Assembly: GCF_963678635.1 (NCBI RefSeq)
Contig: NW_026971149.1
Location: forward strand, 434,001-498,000
DNA length: 64,000 bases
Source of the DNA: Symsagittifera roscoffensis
Taxonomy: Eukaryota > Xenacoelomorpha > Acoela > Convolutidae
Direction: 5' to 3'
A model generated the notes under the pieces. That model saw only the letters and a program-made list of their open reading frames with translations. It was not told where the DNA came from and made no database searches. Positions 51,501 through 59,700 of the stretch are shown here, one piece after another; within the stretch, counting starts at the first letter, position 1; every line of letters begins with the position of its first letter. A program made the position numbers and the translations under genes.

Positions 51501-52414
51501 TTCTGAAACAACAAATTTGAATGTTTTTCAATGAATCTCTAAATTATACTTAATTAGCGGTTTGAAATAATTTTGGAGACAATAACAATTCAACTTTGAC
51601 GAATCATGTGATATAGCTGCAGACGTGTTGTTTGTGGGGTTCAGATATATATCGACAAAATTTCTAGTTATCCGCAAAAACTAACTGTACAAAGTTAGTT
51701 GGTTTTTCAGGAAACTCATGTCATACTCGGCGTCAGCGGAGAACTTATAAAATGGTTTTAAGAAATATTTTTGAAACAAACATTGAAAAATAGGAAAAAA
51801 AAATTTTAAGAATAGTTCCAATCTTACTATTTTCTTGCCAAAGCCCTAATCAAGCATCAAAGCCCATGGTATAATAAAATACTATAAACTCTGAGGGGGA
51901 GGGAAGCCTAAAAGGATTGTTGCTTCAAAAATTCGCCTGCGGCATAGAAAATATGGTTAAACGAGTGTCTCTATGATGATTTGGGAGAGCTCAGAAAATC
52001 AATTTGGACAACCTATAAAACAAACAATGCGGACAAAACTTTCGGAAAATTTTCAAAAATGAGTAAGCGTTGCTAACCAAAAAGACTCTAATTTGTCACA
52101 CTCACAAAATGACAGGACCGAATTCGCTAACAAATTCTCTAAAGCTAAAACTGAGAAAACAATTCTTTTAATGATTTATTTATCGTTTTGTCTTCCAAAT
52201 TTGTGATTAGGAGTATTTTTTACTTTTTTAGGACTAGGATCATTTTTACACTTTTTAGTCTTTTTGTAATTTGATATAACAGCTAATCACTCCACTCACC
52301 CGGTGTGTTGACAATCTCTTTGGCCAACTGGAGTTCCTTCTCAGACTTGAACAGCCAAATGGGACTCAACACTTGTTTGAAGTAGCTGTATCTCTCCCCA
52401 AACGAAGAAGACAT
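27556..52414 (-). CDS. SFXN2-like: Sideroflexin, SFXN2-like (six exons, 319 aa)
   Basis: Six minus-strand exons join in consistent phase: 52414-52300, 34293-34136, 33823-33713, 31747-31645, 29438-29176 and 27765-27556. All have GT-AG borders. Family hallmarks are AFHPDTG, GRMSFQIPG, the QSFxAxxNYTNRNA motif, the NxVNVPLMRQQ motif, LFPQ and the terminal YYNKGL. GRMSFQ and NYTNRNA are closer to SFXN2 than to SFXN1/3. Sideroflexins are multipass inner mitochondrial membrane proteins. SFXN1 carries serine into the matrix for one-carbon metabolism; SFXN2 is linked to mitochondrial iron and haem homeostasis. The N-terminus is about 15-20 residues shorter than in vertebrates, and a short Gly/Ser insertion (EQGGGSN) lies after NDSP. 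An in-frame TGA precedes the chosen ATG. The gene is interrupted only by introns, the first holding a 15.6-kb retroelement. Confidence 0.93.
28301..28521. mobile_element. Short hAT-like MITE (221 bp) with perfect 8-bp target duplication
   Basis: Terminal inverted repeats GGCTCTTTTTCC and GGAAAAAGAGCC bound the copy. CTTTTAAC is duplicated exactly at 28293-28300 and 28522-28529. The interior contains TTTTACAAGGTTAAGTATGAAGACCAAATATGTTTG-like sequence (quoted in parts) shared with 53511-53711. Poly-C and poly-G runs sit just inside the ends. Confidence 0.85.
28660..29005. mobile_element. hAT-like MITE, reverse copy of the CAGGGGCGGAT family
   Basis: It starts CAGGCGCGGATC at 28660 and contains CTCGAGGGGG and ATCCCTGAAGAAGAGCGTCCG near the far end, the reverse order of the copy at 21532-21927. 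No clear target duplication is seen. The right end is approximate. Confidence 0.6.
29176..29438 (-). CDS. SFXN2-like: Sideroflexin exon 5
   Basis: 263 bases, phase 1 in and phase 0 out, acceptor CTGGCAG and donor GTACCT. It encodes the core NMVNVPLMRQQDFLEGIPV and the conserved VVATRISAAIPIMVLPP segment. Confidence 0.93.
29439..31644 (-). other. Sideroflexin intron 4
   Basis: 2.2 kb, AT-rich. Two copies of the CAGGGC(G/A)AAGCCCTG repeat family lie at about 29490-30000 and 30060-30530; the second is the reverse complement of 21950-22440. Nothing else is recognised. Confidence 0.8.
31645..31747 (-). CDS. SFXN2-like: Sideroflexin exon 4
   Basis: 103 bases, phase 0 in and phase 1 out, acceptor ACACTAG and donor GTGAGA. 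It encodes a hydrophobic segment VLLGYLSATGTAVGVSFQL followed by NPLMAKL. Confidence 0.92.
31748..33712 (-). other. Sideroflexin intron 3
   Basis: 2 kb of A-rich DNA. It contains a foldback near 32800-32945 (TTTTTTCAGTGTTTTTTTCTGTT and its complement), a CTTT microsatellite at about 33563-33590 and a TG repeat at about 33661-33705 next to exon 3. Confidence 0.8.
33713..33823 (-). CDS. SFXN2-like: Sideroflexin exon 3
   Basis: 111 bases in phase 0, acceptor TGTTGCAG and donor GTGAGA. It encodes FYRSPLQQVSMQFINQSF and CNYTNRNAQAPLSN, the most diagnostic block of the family. Confidence 0.93.
33824..34135 (-). other. Sideroflexin intron 2
   Basis: About 310 bases with a CA/TG repeat at about 33860-33877 and a GA repeat at about 34114-34127 close to the exon 2 donor. 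Confidence 0.85.
34136..34293 (-). CDS. SFXN2-like: Sideroflexin exon 2
   Basis: 158 bases, phase 1 in and phase 0 out, acceptor TTGTCCAG and donor GTATGC. It encodes SAFHPDTGQ and IGRMSFQIPGN, both family hallmarks. Confidence 0.93.
34294..35489 (-). other. Sideroflexin intron 1, right of exon 2
   Basis: AT-rich intron DNA with a partial copy of the CAGGGCGAAGCCCTG family near 34520-34580. A plus-strand ATG-less frame at 34767-35045 has no recognisable content. It ends at the terminal repeat of the second retroelement. Confidence 0.75.
35490..35884 (-). repeat. 3' LTR of the second element
   Basis: 395 bp, about 99% identical to 50705-51099. On the minus strand it contains TATAAATAAA at about 35813-35802, combining a TATA-like box and a possible poly(A) signal. 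Confidence 0.85.
35978..37882 (-). pseudogene. env: Env transmembrane subunit of the second element (frame separated from SU)
   Basis: One frame is open from 37882 to 35978 (635 codons including the stop). It opens with an RTRR furin-like motif followed by a Gly/Ala/Ile-rich hydrophobic stretch, the layout of a class I fusion peptide. Heptad-like sequence (IESLEQYLMALTDYVSEIE and onwards to about residue 110) follows, then a Cys-containing ectodomain, a membrane span near residues 475-505 (LSLTLTAIVFLRNLVLHALI) and a ~100-residue cytoplasmic tail. The organisation resembles the envelope of errantiviruses and baculovirus F. The frame contains no start before the motif; it lies one base (-1) out of frame with the signal-peptide ORF at 38229-37849, which it overlaps by 34 bases. 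Either an indel has broken env or a frameshift joins the parts. Confidence 0.7.
37849..38229 (-). pseudogene. env: Env N-terminal part with signal peptide
   Basis: A 126-residue frame starting ATG at 38229 with a strong signal peptide (MLLLLLVLQIGRILAS). It continues with a short ectodomain containing FVNVQFLIPFPKYNFT, an N-glycosylation site (NST) and a basic Ala/Lys-rich end. It stops at 37849, within the region encoding the furin-like motif in the next frame. A surface subunit this short is unusual, since errantivirus and F-type surface subunits are also small but generally longer than this. Frame break as described in the neighbouring entry. Confidence 0.65.
38230..38665. other. Spacer between env and the antisense gene
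   Basis: No convincing frame. It probably holds the env splice acceptor on the minus strand and the promoter of the plus-strand gene that begins at 38666; I cannot point to either. Confidence 0.4.
38666..39040 (+). CDS. Antisense cargo ORF 1, possible ectodomain exon (124 aa)
   Basis: An ATG frame on the plus strand, opposite to the retroelement, of 124 codons and GC content like host exons. After a weakly hydrophobic start (VSQLLVVASLADTAGH) the sequence looks like a beta-rich extracellular module (FGWISVPLRG, VVMVQLTEAISVIEISF) with Cys residues near the end (VRLSCPGEEHEKSLC). It may be the 5' part of the gene whose membrane anchor lies at 39779-40009. No family is assigned. The -strand frames here are broken, which supports plus-strand coding. 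Confidence 0.4.
   Translation: MFIRVIDIPYIPVLKWRMSPVSQLLVVASLADTAGHCSVHNVAVRTDQFGWISVPLRGIICQGLLLPKLRDYVSGLDGPVVMVQLTEAISVIEISFTANDADVRLSCPGEEHEKSLCGNKDESI
39161..39520. repeat. 48-bp minisatellite, about seven copies
   Basis: AAAGGCCATAAGCAAGTGCC recurs every 48 bases (GG at 39164, 39212, 39260, 39308, 39356, 39404, 39452 and 39500). Copies differ at one or two positions. Because 48 is a multiple of three and the unit lacks stops in several frames, long open frames appear on both strands; I consider them by-products. Confidence 0.9.
39779..40009 (+). CDS. Antisense cargo exon encoding a type I membrane anchor
   Basis: TATTTTTTCAG at 39768-39778 is a good acceptor, and the frame that follows runs 76 codons to TAG. 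It encodes a Cys-containing extracellular end (LYCCTNGSYVEFG, then WSERSPLCPP, similar in feel to the end of a sushi/CCP module). An acidic linker (LTEEEQEGGS), a clear transmembrane helix (LMFVVVGVVTALLFLVGVGAAIL) and a short KQK tail follow. The gene is antisense to the retroelement. It could be the last exon of a host-derived receptor-like gene or of a second envelope-type gene. Connection to 38666-39040 is likely but unproven. Confidence 0.45.
   Translation: MSMSFSVPWGRFMLYCCTNGSYVEFGASESWSERSPLCPPLTEEEQEGGSLMFVVVGVVTALLFLVGVGAAILKQK
40316..41232 (+). pseudogene. Antisense JmjC/cupin-like oxygenase gene with one intron and one in-frame stop
   Basis: Exon 1 (40316-40537, 74 codons, ATG start) ends before GTGTGT. 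A 68-bp intron (40538-40605, ending GTATTTCTAG) follows, and exon 2 (40606-41232) continues in phase. The product would be about 282 residues. Early residues include RPALLKDFI, typical of the N-terminal part of cupin_8/JmjC proteins. Exon 2 carries the iron-binding HxD (PHCDF, codons 40831-40839), then GKKIWLFVKPGE and the distal His in YGWVHCVLTVNN (41050-41052). JmjC-fold proteins are Fe(II)/2-oxoglutarate oxygenases acting on histones, other proteins or tRNA. A TAG at 40729-40731 interrupts exon 2 before the metal site, so this copy is probably inactive unless that stop is removed by splicing (GTGAGC lies at 40622-40627 as a donor, CCTAG as an acceptor). The gene is on the strand opposite to the retroelement that carries it. 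Confidence 0.65.
40538..40605 (+). other. 68-bp intron in the antisense JmjC-like gene
   Basis: GTGTGTTTTTTTTT donor side and TTGTTGTATTTCTAG acceptor, joining codons in phase 0 on both sides. The frame on each side is otherwise discontinuous, which supports splicing. An alternative AG at 40586 would not keep the frame. Confidence 0.6.
41307..42775. repeat. 170-bp satellite-like tandem array, about nine copies
   Basis: TCATTGGTGAT recurs at 41381, 41552, 41722, 41892, 42062, 42232, 42402, 42572 and 42742, a period of 170 bases (171 once). Inner copies are nearly identical and the first is more diverged. It starts about 75 bases after the JmjC-like gene and ends 9 bases before the pol stop codon. 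Confidence 0.95.
42784..43209 (-). other. TARG1/OARD1-type macrodomain fused to the end of Pol
   Basis: In the pol frame about 140 codons match the macrodomain of terminal ADP-ribose protein glycohydrolase. It starts GTGDLMHFPGSIAHCVSSDF, continues with NLVTKSQYFKKPSYYDL and LRCMKKQ, and ends LPKIGCGLDKLQ. In human TARG1 the catalytic residues are a Lys in the VTK/ITK region and the Asp of GCGLD; both positions are present here (Asp codon 42867-42865). A TAA at 42912-42910 separates them in this copy. Macrodomains bind or hydrolyse ADP-ribose and counter PARP-based antiviral signalling in several RNA viruses. The domain begins after the integrase and the Pro-rich linker and ends at the pol stop, so it belongs to the polyprotein. 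Confidence 0.85.
48204..48860 (-). pseudogene. gag: Gag nucleocapsid part of the second element
   Basis: A Gln/Asn/Gly-rich frame (QQQNQGNN, NQGNGYQGNGQQ) ends with a classical zinc knuckle CX2CX4HX4C (CDHCGKFGHTISQC, 48314-48273) and stops TAA at 48206-48204. It is out of frame with the capsid ORF upstream; a third frame between them (about 49070-48870, coiled-coil-like, TAQEQIEKQLNEVRSEL) bridges the two, implying two +1 breaks. Immediately before the stop is the slippery heptamer A_AAA_AAC, in the right phase for a -1 shift into pro-pol. Confidence 0.7.
48207..48213 (-). promoter_or_regulatory. -1 ribosomal frameshift site A_AAA_AAC at the gag-pro junction
   Basis: On the minus strand the gag codons read CCA AAA AAC TAA, so the heptamer A AAA AAC sits in the zero frame directly before the gag stop. 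The -1 frame opens into protease. This is the canonical X_XXY_YYZ arrangement used by retroviruses. I did not fold the downstream RNA. Confidence 0.75.
49031..49633 (-). pseudogene. gag: Gag capsid part of the second element (200 aa)
   Basis: ATG at 49633 opens 200 codons resembling the capsid region of Ty3/gypsy Gag. Features are an N-terminal SVEPFGGSDNEDFAQFEQLF motif, ANFLQLHLRDSALRFYQTLP, and LEQSKFDIKRDSPENFLVNLTKKAQRAYP. That pattern of a helical capsid with a YQTLP/FWxxLP-type turn is common in the group. The frame then ends TAA at 49033-49031 while conserved-looking sequence continues in another frame, so gag is broken here by a one-base shift, or contains a sequencing indel. Confidence 0.7.
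49634..50704 (-). other. Leader of the second element
   Basis: About 1.07 kb between the 5' LTR and gag. A 75-codon Lys/Ser/Gln-rich frame lies at 50252-50025 without recognisable motif. Directly after the LTR the minus strand reads TCACATAGTGCTTCACG, which does not start with TGG, so I cannot identify a tRNA primer-binding site; self-priming is a possibility. Confidence 0.55.
50705..51099 (-). repeat. 5' LTR of the second element
   Basis: 395 bp, direct repeat of 35490-35884 with about four substitutions. It contains the same TATAAATAAA (minus strand). Outside it, at 51100-51125, the motif AGTAGTACGTAATGAGTAGTACG repeats part of the LTR end, hinting at a local duplication. Confidence 0.85.
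51100..52299 (-). other. Sideroflexin intron 1, left of exon 1
   Basis: AT-rich intron. It contains a degenerate fragment of the CAGGGGCGGAT MITE family at about 51925-52065 (shared GATTTGGGAGAGCTCAGAAAATCAATTTGG). The donor GTGAGT of exon 1 is at 52299-52294. Confidence 0.75.
52300..52414 (-). CDS. SFXN2-like: Sideroflexin exon 1 (start codon)
   Basis: ATG at 52414-52412, 38 codons plus one base, donor GTGAGT. The residues SFGERYSYFKQVLSP and SEKELQLAKEIV align with the N-terminal region of sideroflexins. An in-frame TGA 10 codons upstream supports this as the first coding exon, although vertebrate proteins have about 15-20 more residues. Confidence 0.8.
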
Positions 52415-53510
52415 CCCAACACAGCCCAACAGATCAGATCAAATAGAGGCACTCAAATCACACAAGTAGACTGGATAACAGCGTCCAGTTGAAGCCCTGG
52501 ATTGTTGGTTGCTACGAGAAACACTTTTACATCGAAAACTGTCAGATTCAAATGGAGTCAGTTTGATCAAAGTGGTATTCTCTGTCAACTCATTATTCTC
52601 AATTACATCTGAAATAGGAAAAAAGGTCAGACAAAGAAAAAGTTTATAAGTATTAGTCAACATACACAATCCTGTTGCAAGCGAGAAGGAAACAGTGACA
52701 AAACTCAACATTAACCAAGTAGAGCTATAATTTTATCATGCATGCTGCTTTTAATGCATTACTTGTTCAAATAAGAGTTTCGATTGTTATTTAAGCACTG
52801 ATGGAGTGGATCAGCTGCTAGATTTATCTAGTTTCACTTCCAATTCTTTCGATTCAATTTTTTTCTGTTCCAGACAATTTCAAGTCTAGTCAGAACTCAA
52901 ATTGCAGCTGGAAATGTTTAGCATTTTGGCCTAACTTATGCTCAGAGTGAGTCACATGTTTTGAGAACTCAAACTACAGTCGATCAATTATAAGAAGAGC
53001 ATCGTTGATAACAGTGTTATTATTGCATTGTTTTGACCACGTATAAATCGAATATGTGACACGTTTAAGTGTACAAATATCCAGAGTCATCCAAACTTTC
53101 TAAAACATGTCACACATTTTTTAACAGACAAGTGAAGCTTTTTTTTTCACGAGAACACGAGTTGTGGAACGATTCCAGGGGGAACCCAAAACTATCAAAA
53201 GAGGGACTAATCTTATATCAGACGGTCCGAATATCGGAGAAGTTTCAAAGAATAAGCAAGCCCTAAATTGCCCAAAACCATCTTTTTCATTTGTCATGTA
53301 TTTCTTTCAACTTTTTAAACATTGAACATTATTTGAATTCTGAAACTTTCAGAAACTGAATTTTAGTGAGGACCAAATATATGGAAAACTCTATATTTTT
53401 GAATAGTGAATTCTGATCAGCTAAAACGACTTTGAGTCGTTGGGATCTTGTGTGAAGAAGATTATCTCCCCCAGAGAAAGAATTGGGAGATTGCAGGAGA
53501 GAGAGAGGCT
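52415..53510. other. Intergenic region between divergent genes
   Basis: About 1.1 kb separating sideroflexin (minus) from the plus-strand gene beginning near 53735. It should hold both promoters. No TATA box or CpG-rich island is evident. It ends in the target duplication of the MITE at 53511. Confidence 0.5.
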
Positions 53511-53711
53511 GGCTCTTTTTCCTTTTTCCCCCACCTCCTACAAACATGAATTTTATGGTCTAACAAGTGGTTTTACAAGGTTAATTATGAAGACCAAATA
53601 TGTTTGTTATGGTCTAATTAGTCTGCATGTCATTTTTCATGACAATCGGACAAAGTGAACATTAATTTCAAAATGAAAAATTTGCAGGTGGGGGGAAAAG
53701 GAAAAAGAGCC
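53511..53711. mobile_element. Short hAT-like MITE (201 bp) upstream of the host gene start
   Basis: Ends GGCTCTTTTTCC and GGAAAAAGAGCC are inverted repeats. GAGAGGCT is duplicated exactly at 53503-53510 and 53712-53719. The interior matches the copy at 28301-28521. The insertion lies 24 bases upstream of the ATG at 53735. Both the flanking ATTGCAG (about 53491-53497) and a TTTGCAG inside the MITE (about 53682-53688) could act as splice acceptors. Confidence 0.85.
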
Positions 53712-53734
53712 GAGAGGCTAAGAGGAGGAGAAGG

Positions 53735-56700
53735 ATGATAAAGAGCAAGCGGCCGGTGCCCCTGCACCCATTCATTCTGACTCCCCCCTCGCACAGCCAG
53801 TGTGTGTCTCTACACGAGATGTTCTGTCCAATCACGAAACAGCTCAAAGTGGCCTGTTTCTGCTTCACATGTCTACTCAAAAGGGCCATGATGAAAGTAC
53901 ATACATTACATTACATTACATTACATTACATTACATTACATTACTCAACTTTGAGGGCATAATTCGTATGCTGCTGATAACAGGCCATAAAACCCAACCC
54001 GGTACTACTTTGATAGAGTGGTCCCTCGAAAAAGCAACTATGATAGACTGGCCCCGCATGCATTTCGCATGTTATAATATTGACAACTGATTTGTGTATA
54101 AATTATTCATTTCAAAAATCTGGCGAAAGATGTTGAATCAGAAACCTTTCAGATTAAAAATTTTAATTAAGATAATTTTTATATCGAGAAATATGCTCGC
54201 TTCAACTTATTTTAGGATTTAACAACCATAATTGGATTGGCTCATTTGTCATCAAAATTCGATTTGGGCATTTTTTTTTAATTTTTGACCTTAAAATGCT
54301 GAGGGGGGAGGTTTTATTAAACGAAAAAAATTAAGATTTGTTTGAAAATATACTGCGACATATCTTTCTGAACGGCGAGATCATAATTGTTAAACATTTG
54401 AGAGCCATGTGTGTCTTATTCGCAAGGGACCTGGTTATTTTCAAGGGACCACGCTGTCATAGTAGAAACCTCCAACCCCCCCCCCCCCCGCTATTAACAA
54501 CAATAAAAGCAACGGGTGCAAGTCAATAACCAGACAGGTGATAAAAGAGCCAGAAAAAAATCGGGTAAACATTAGAGTGCCAAAAAGCCAGTCGCATAAA
54601 AAGCCAAAAAACCGCATGCATAAATTATAGACGGGCGTGAATATTACTACCAACCCCCCTCCCCAAACTCCGCCAGCCTACTCTAGACATCACAAAGTAT
54701 GTGAACCATTCATGAGTTGGAAAAGAAAAGACGCAACACAGACCAGGTAAGACAAGGAACAGCACCAGAGCAAACAGTCATACTATGAAAATAAGGCTAT
54801 AGGAATGTTTCACGATATGGGGATATTTCGATAAGGACAGTTTTAGGGATCTACAGAGCTATGGCACTATCTTAAGCGGTCGCTTTGATGAAATTAACAA
54901 GAGAGTCGGAAGAGGTTAGCCGGGTGGAAAATAAGTTAAACGATATACCAACGTCGCCAAGATTGGAATAAAACATGGTATAATCATTGAAAAGGACTTC
55001 GAGTTCACTCAATTATTTTTGAAACTGATTATGTCAAGTGTAAAATTCGTGTACTTTACTCTGTACACGGAAAAACTCAGCTCAATATTTCTCGACACCG
55101 AATCATGTTTCAATTTTTTTTGGAGTGTGACCCTGAGCTTTTCCGGAGTTAGGCCAATTTGGGCAGAAAAAACAACCTACACCACAATTTCTCCCAGTAA
55201 CTTCGTGACGTGCTCGGAACGAAAATAGCGACTTTCCTAAAAAAATTATACGTCACAAGCATGTTTTTATCTAGAAAAATTGACTCAGTTCGATAACGCA
55301 TTTCAATGACAAGTTTTTCAACTTTTTCTGTCGGTCATAAACACTGCCACATTTTTAAATAATCCACAGCAAAACTAAATTTCTTCAAGAATATATAAAG
55401 TGTAGATAGTCAGATAGTTATTTCAGAAGGTGTTATTTTACTTGAATATCTGAAAAGAATAATGTGGCACAAATGGCACGGCAGGAATATAGTTAAATTA
55501 CAGGCTGCCCAGATTTCAAATAGGTTATGTAATAAAAGATTTAGTTATACTAGAATTATACTCATTATGAGCTTTTGTTTAACTGGTCGCCCAAATTTAT
55601 TGAAACAGATAAAAACGCCACGAAAAGAGAGGTGTCTGTGTTATTTTGCAAACTATACTCATTGCGGCATGTTTGTTCGAGTTTCGAGGAAGGTAACAGA
55701 ACATTTTGGCTCGGGGTGGTTTTTTATTCATACCAATTTCGGCAGTCGAAATGATAGCGTTGAACGGAAATTTTATACTCCAAAGAACTCCATAGAATAT
55801 ATCGATTCCCTGAATTCGATTTAAATCATTTCACTGCAATAGTTTTTTGCAAAGTTTTTAGGGGTTTGAAAATTGCCGATTTAGTCATGTTCTGAACTAG
55901 TTTATACACTATGCTTATGCGCGCTTTTCAGAATTTATTTACAGTCACAGAGCAGAAGTAATCGACGGCAAAATTTTAAAACTTTGATAACGGTTCACTC
56001 GAATTGGGGGCATTGAGACAAAAACTGTTTATGATAAAAAAATCCCTGAAATTTCACTACAATTTTCCTTTTATAAATTTTTTGGTCGTTTTGGGCCCAC
56101 ATTTAGTTTGATATTAGTGCATCGATATTTTTGATATTATTGCATCGAAGGGCCTATCAAAAGGGTACCTTGCAAAAATGTTGGTTAAGATAAGCTAAAT
56201 CAACTCCGTACCAAAAAAAAATAACACATTAGAATTAAAATTGGATGATGGGGGAGGGTCTGCTATAAAATAATCAGCAGGAAACATACTGTTTTCAGGA
56301 ACAGATCACGACAACATCAGACTTGATTCTCATGCAAGAAAATTGTGTTGTCCTACAATTTAAAACCAGACAATTTAACACGTTACATTTTACTACCTAG
56401 TTATTCCCCTACTAAAAAACTTTGAACCCTTAACAATTCAACTCCTACTTTATAACAGGAGTTGTAATATAACACTCCATAGAATATATCGATTCCCTGA
56501 ATTCGATTTAAATCATTTCACTGCAATAGTTTTTTGCAAAGTTTTTAGGGGTTTGAAAATTGCCGATTTAGTCATGTTCTGAACTAGTTTATACACTATG
56601 CTTATGCGCGCTTTTCAGAATTTATTTACAGTCACAGAGCAGAAGTAATCGACGGCAAAATTTTAAAACTTTGATAACGGTTCACTCGAATTGGGGGCAT

Positions 56701-59700
56701 TGAGACAAAAACTGTTTATGATAAAAAAAAATCCCTGAAATTTCACTAAAATTTTCCTGTTATAAATTTTTTGGTCGTTTTGGGCCCACATTTAGTTTGA
56801 TATTAGTGCATCGATATTTTTGATATTATTGCATCGAAGGGCTTATCAAAAGGGTACCTTGCAAAAATGTTGGTTAAGGTAAGCTAAATCAACTCCGTAC
56901 CAAAAAAAAATAAAACATTAGAATTAAAATTGGATGATGGGGGAGGGGTTGCTATAAAATAATCAGCAGGAAACATACTGTTTTCAGGAACAGATCACGA
57001 CAACATCAGACTTGATTCTCATGCAAGAAAATTGTGTTGTCCTACAATTTAAAACCAGACAATTTAACACGTTACATTTTACTACCTAGTTATTCCCCTA
57101 CTAAAAAACTTTGAACCCTTAACAATTCAACTCCTACTTTATAACAGCACCAAAATTGATGCTGTAGGAACTCCTTATGTTTCCTCCAATCACACTAACA
57201 AGCCTTAAAAAAGCTGCCTTCTCTGCATTTAAAAAAAAGGAAAAATATCGGCGAGTCCTATGACATTAATGTTCTGGAAATTCAGTATGTATACTACGGA
57301 AAATGCAGAAAACCCAAAAAATTAACGAGTTGTGTTTGTACTTCGGCTCCACTTATATAAAAAGCATGGTGCCAAACAGTGAAGTCTTATTCCAACCCTC
57401 CCTTTGAAACAAGCGGTTGCAGCCGTGAGTGGAACTGCTAGGACAAATAATGCTGTCCAAAGATGGTATTTCGGCATCAAACCTTATTTCAGCGAGCGAA
57501 GCCCACTTTAACAAAAGGAAAGTAGTGGGAAGCCTGCTAAAAAAGCCTCCGTACAAAAATCAAAATTTTCGATGCAATGAGTGGCCATAAAATTACGAAG
57601 AAAAAAAAACCGCGTATTAAATGGAAGAGTCCAAAACATTATTTCCCGTTATGAAGACAAAACCTGATTTGTACTTGTTCAGAGCATTATTAAGTATAAA
57701 ACTTTTGTTGGATTCAATGGTCTTATGCAATTCAAACTTTAATCCTAATTAAAAATGATTCAGCTTTTGTTGAGAAGACGTTTCCTTGCAGACTCACGGA
57801 AAACGTAACTAAACGCGAGACTGAATCATGCACTAGCAATTTAGTCACAGGACAATCGCCCCTCTTTTTGGGACGCTAGATTGCGACTAGGGAATGGCGA
57901 ACCCTCGAGGTTATCGTTTATAAGACAACAATTCAAAAAAGCAGAACAAAGCGAACGGGTTACAAGCTCAATTTCGGTATGATTCTTGAATTGCTTAATT
58001 TTAAGGTTTTGGTATTGGTTAAACCTTTCATAAATCACTGTACCGGCTGAAAATGTCTGGAAAACTACGCCATTTTTTGTCGAAGAACGTTTAATTAATT
58101 GCGGGCCTTCGAAGTTCATTGAAAGATTGCTTGTTTTTTATTCGAATCATTTTGTCAATCCGAATGATTGGCAAGGTCATTTGATTTCAGAATTTACGCA
58201 AAATAAGTAGCGCGAAAATAACTCGCTATAAATGGCAAAAATTTTTCTCGCTTTATTCCTCGATATTTAAGGAAGTCCCCAATGAAGTAAGTTTTCTTTA
58301 AATTTTGGATTGAAAGGGTGTTAAGATATGAAGAAATACTTTTAAGAAGAAGTGGCTATATAATTGCTAAGGCAACGAGAAGAAGGGAGTGAAATTGAAT
58401 GGTGTTAATTTGTTAAAAGTTACAGAGGTGTGAACCAAAAACTTACACCTTAGTTCATTTGAAAATTCAACGAGTGATGTTTTTCTGTTGTAATAAGCTA
58501 AAAGAACTGCCACCATCTCTGAGGCGTTAAAAAAACTAAAGATTTTGATAAGATTATACGCGCCATTAACAGCTTATGCCAAAAAAACGTAATTGGACAC
58601 TTGCTTAATGGTTCCCAAAATACAGTTTTTTGGCTATTAAAACGCTCAGTTAATCCACTGAATCTCAACTTTCCAATTCCTTCTTCAAAAAAAAATCGTT
58701 ACGAAAGACTTTGGAAATTGTTTCAAACCTGATCATATTTGTCCTCATAAATCATAACGTCGTTCCTGAAAAAAATACAGAGACAAACTTCAAATTATCT
58801 TGTAAGCTAAATTTTTTCCGCGAAAAAAAATGTACTAACCAAAAAACGAACGGTTTCTTTCGACTGCAATCCTGTAGCCGGTCTTTGACGCAGTTGCTGG
58901 TTTTGATTCCACAAAAAAAATGATGCAGATTTCCAATAGAGCCCGAGTTCGAATTGATTCACGTGGAACACCTTGGCCCTAGGTTATCCACAACAATTGT
59001 ATGCTAATTGATTGTTTGCACCTTTCTCGAAAGAGTAGATAGGAGCAATGGATTAGGGTGGATTGTTCCGGCTGAAGCTATTTGGGGAATCAAATCATGA
59101 ATTTTGCGAGGGGCGGGTTTCAGGGGCGGATTGAGGAGGGGTTGTGTCCGCCCAGCCCGATCCTCAATTCCCCCTGATTGAATCCAATGATAGGATCAGT
59201 TACTTTGACAAATTTCGTTTATTGAGATATTTAGCAGTTTGATCAGACAATAAGAGGTCGACAACTTTTGAATGTGCTTCTTTAACTGACCTAAGCCCCG
59301 ATAATCTAGAGCGCTACAGGATTCCCCTATTTATGGTGTGGAGTTCCTTTTTAACAAGCAGAGAAACGTTTGACCAGTAATGAGAGTTTTCTGCAGGGCA
59401 ACGTGAAGATCAGTGACGAGATGATGGGGAAGAGGGAAGATTACTGCAGATGCTGCAAGTGTGTTGAGAGATACAGACAGGAGGGCACATTGTCCTACAT
59501 ACAGGACAACGAATTCAGAGACCCAACTAACCCACAACATCCCCAACATTCAAGGTGAGGTACTACAGGGAGGGGGGAGGGGGGTTTGCACGAGGTGACT
59601 CTCTATGCAGTCACCGAATAAGCTATAAAAAAAGAGAAGCTCTCATTCAGGGCAATGAAAGTTTCAATAGATTTCAATGCGACTCAGATTGGTGAACATG

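Larger units (their letters stand above)
53897..59396 (+). other. Long first intron of the plus-strand host gene
   Basis: 5.5 kb. It contains an ATTAC microsatellite (about 53905-53945), poly-C tracts near 54475, a partial copy of the GTTCCGACTTTC repeat family (about 55615-55760), a 672-bp tandem duplication (55787-57147), a tRNA-like B box near 58948 and the mini-palindrome at 59121-59176. No coding exon is recognised. Confidence 0.55.
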
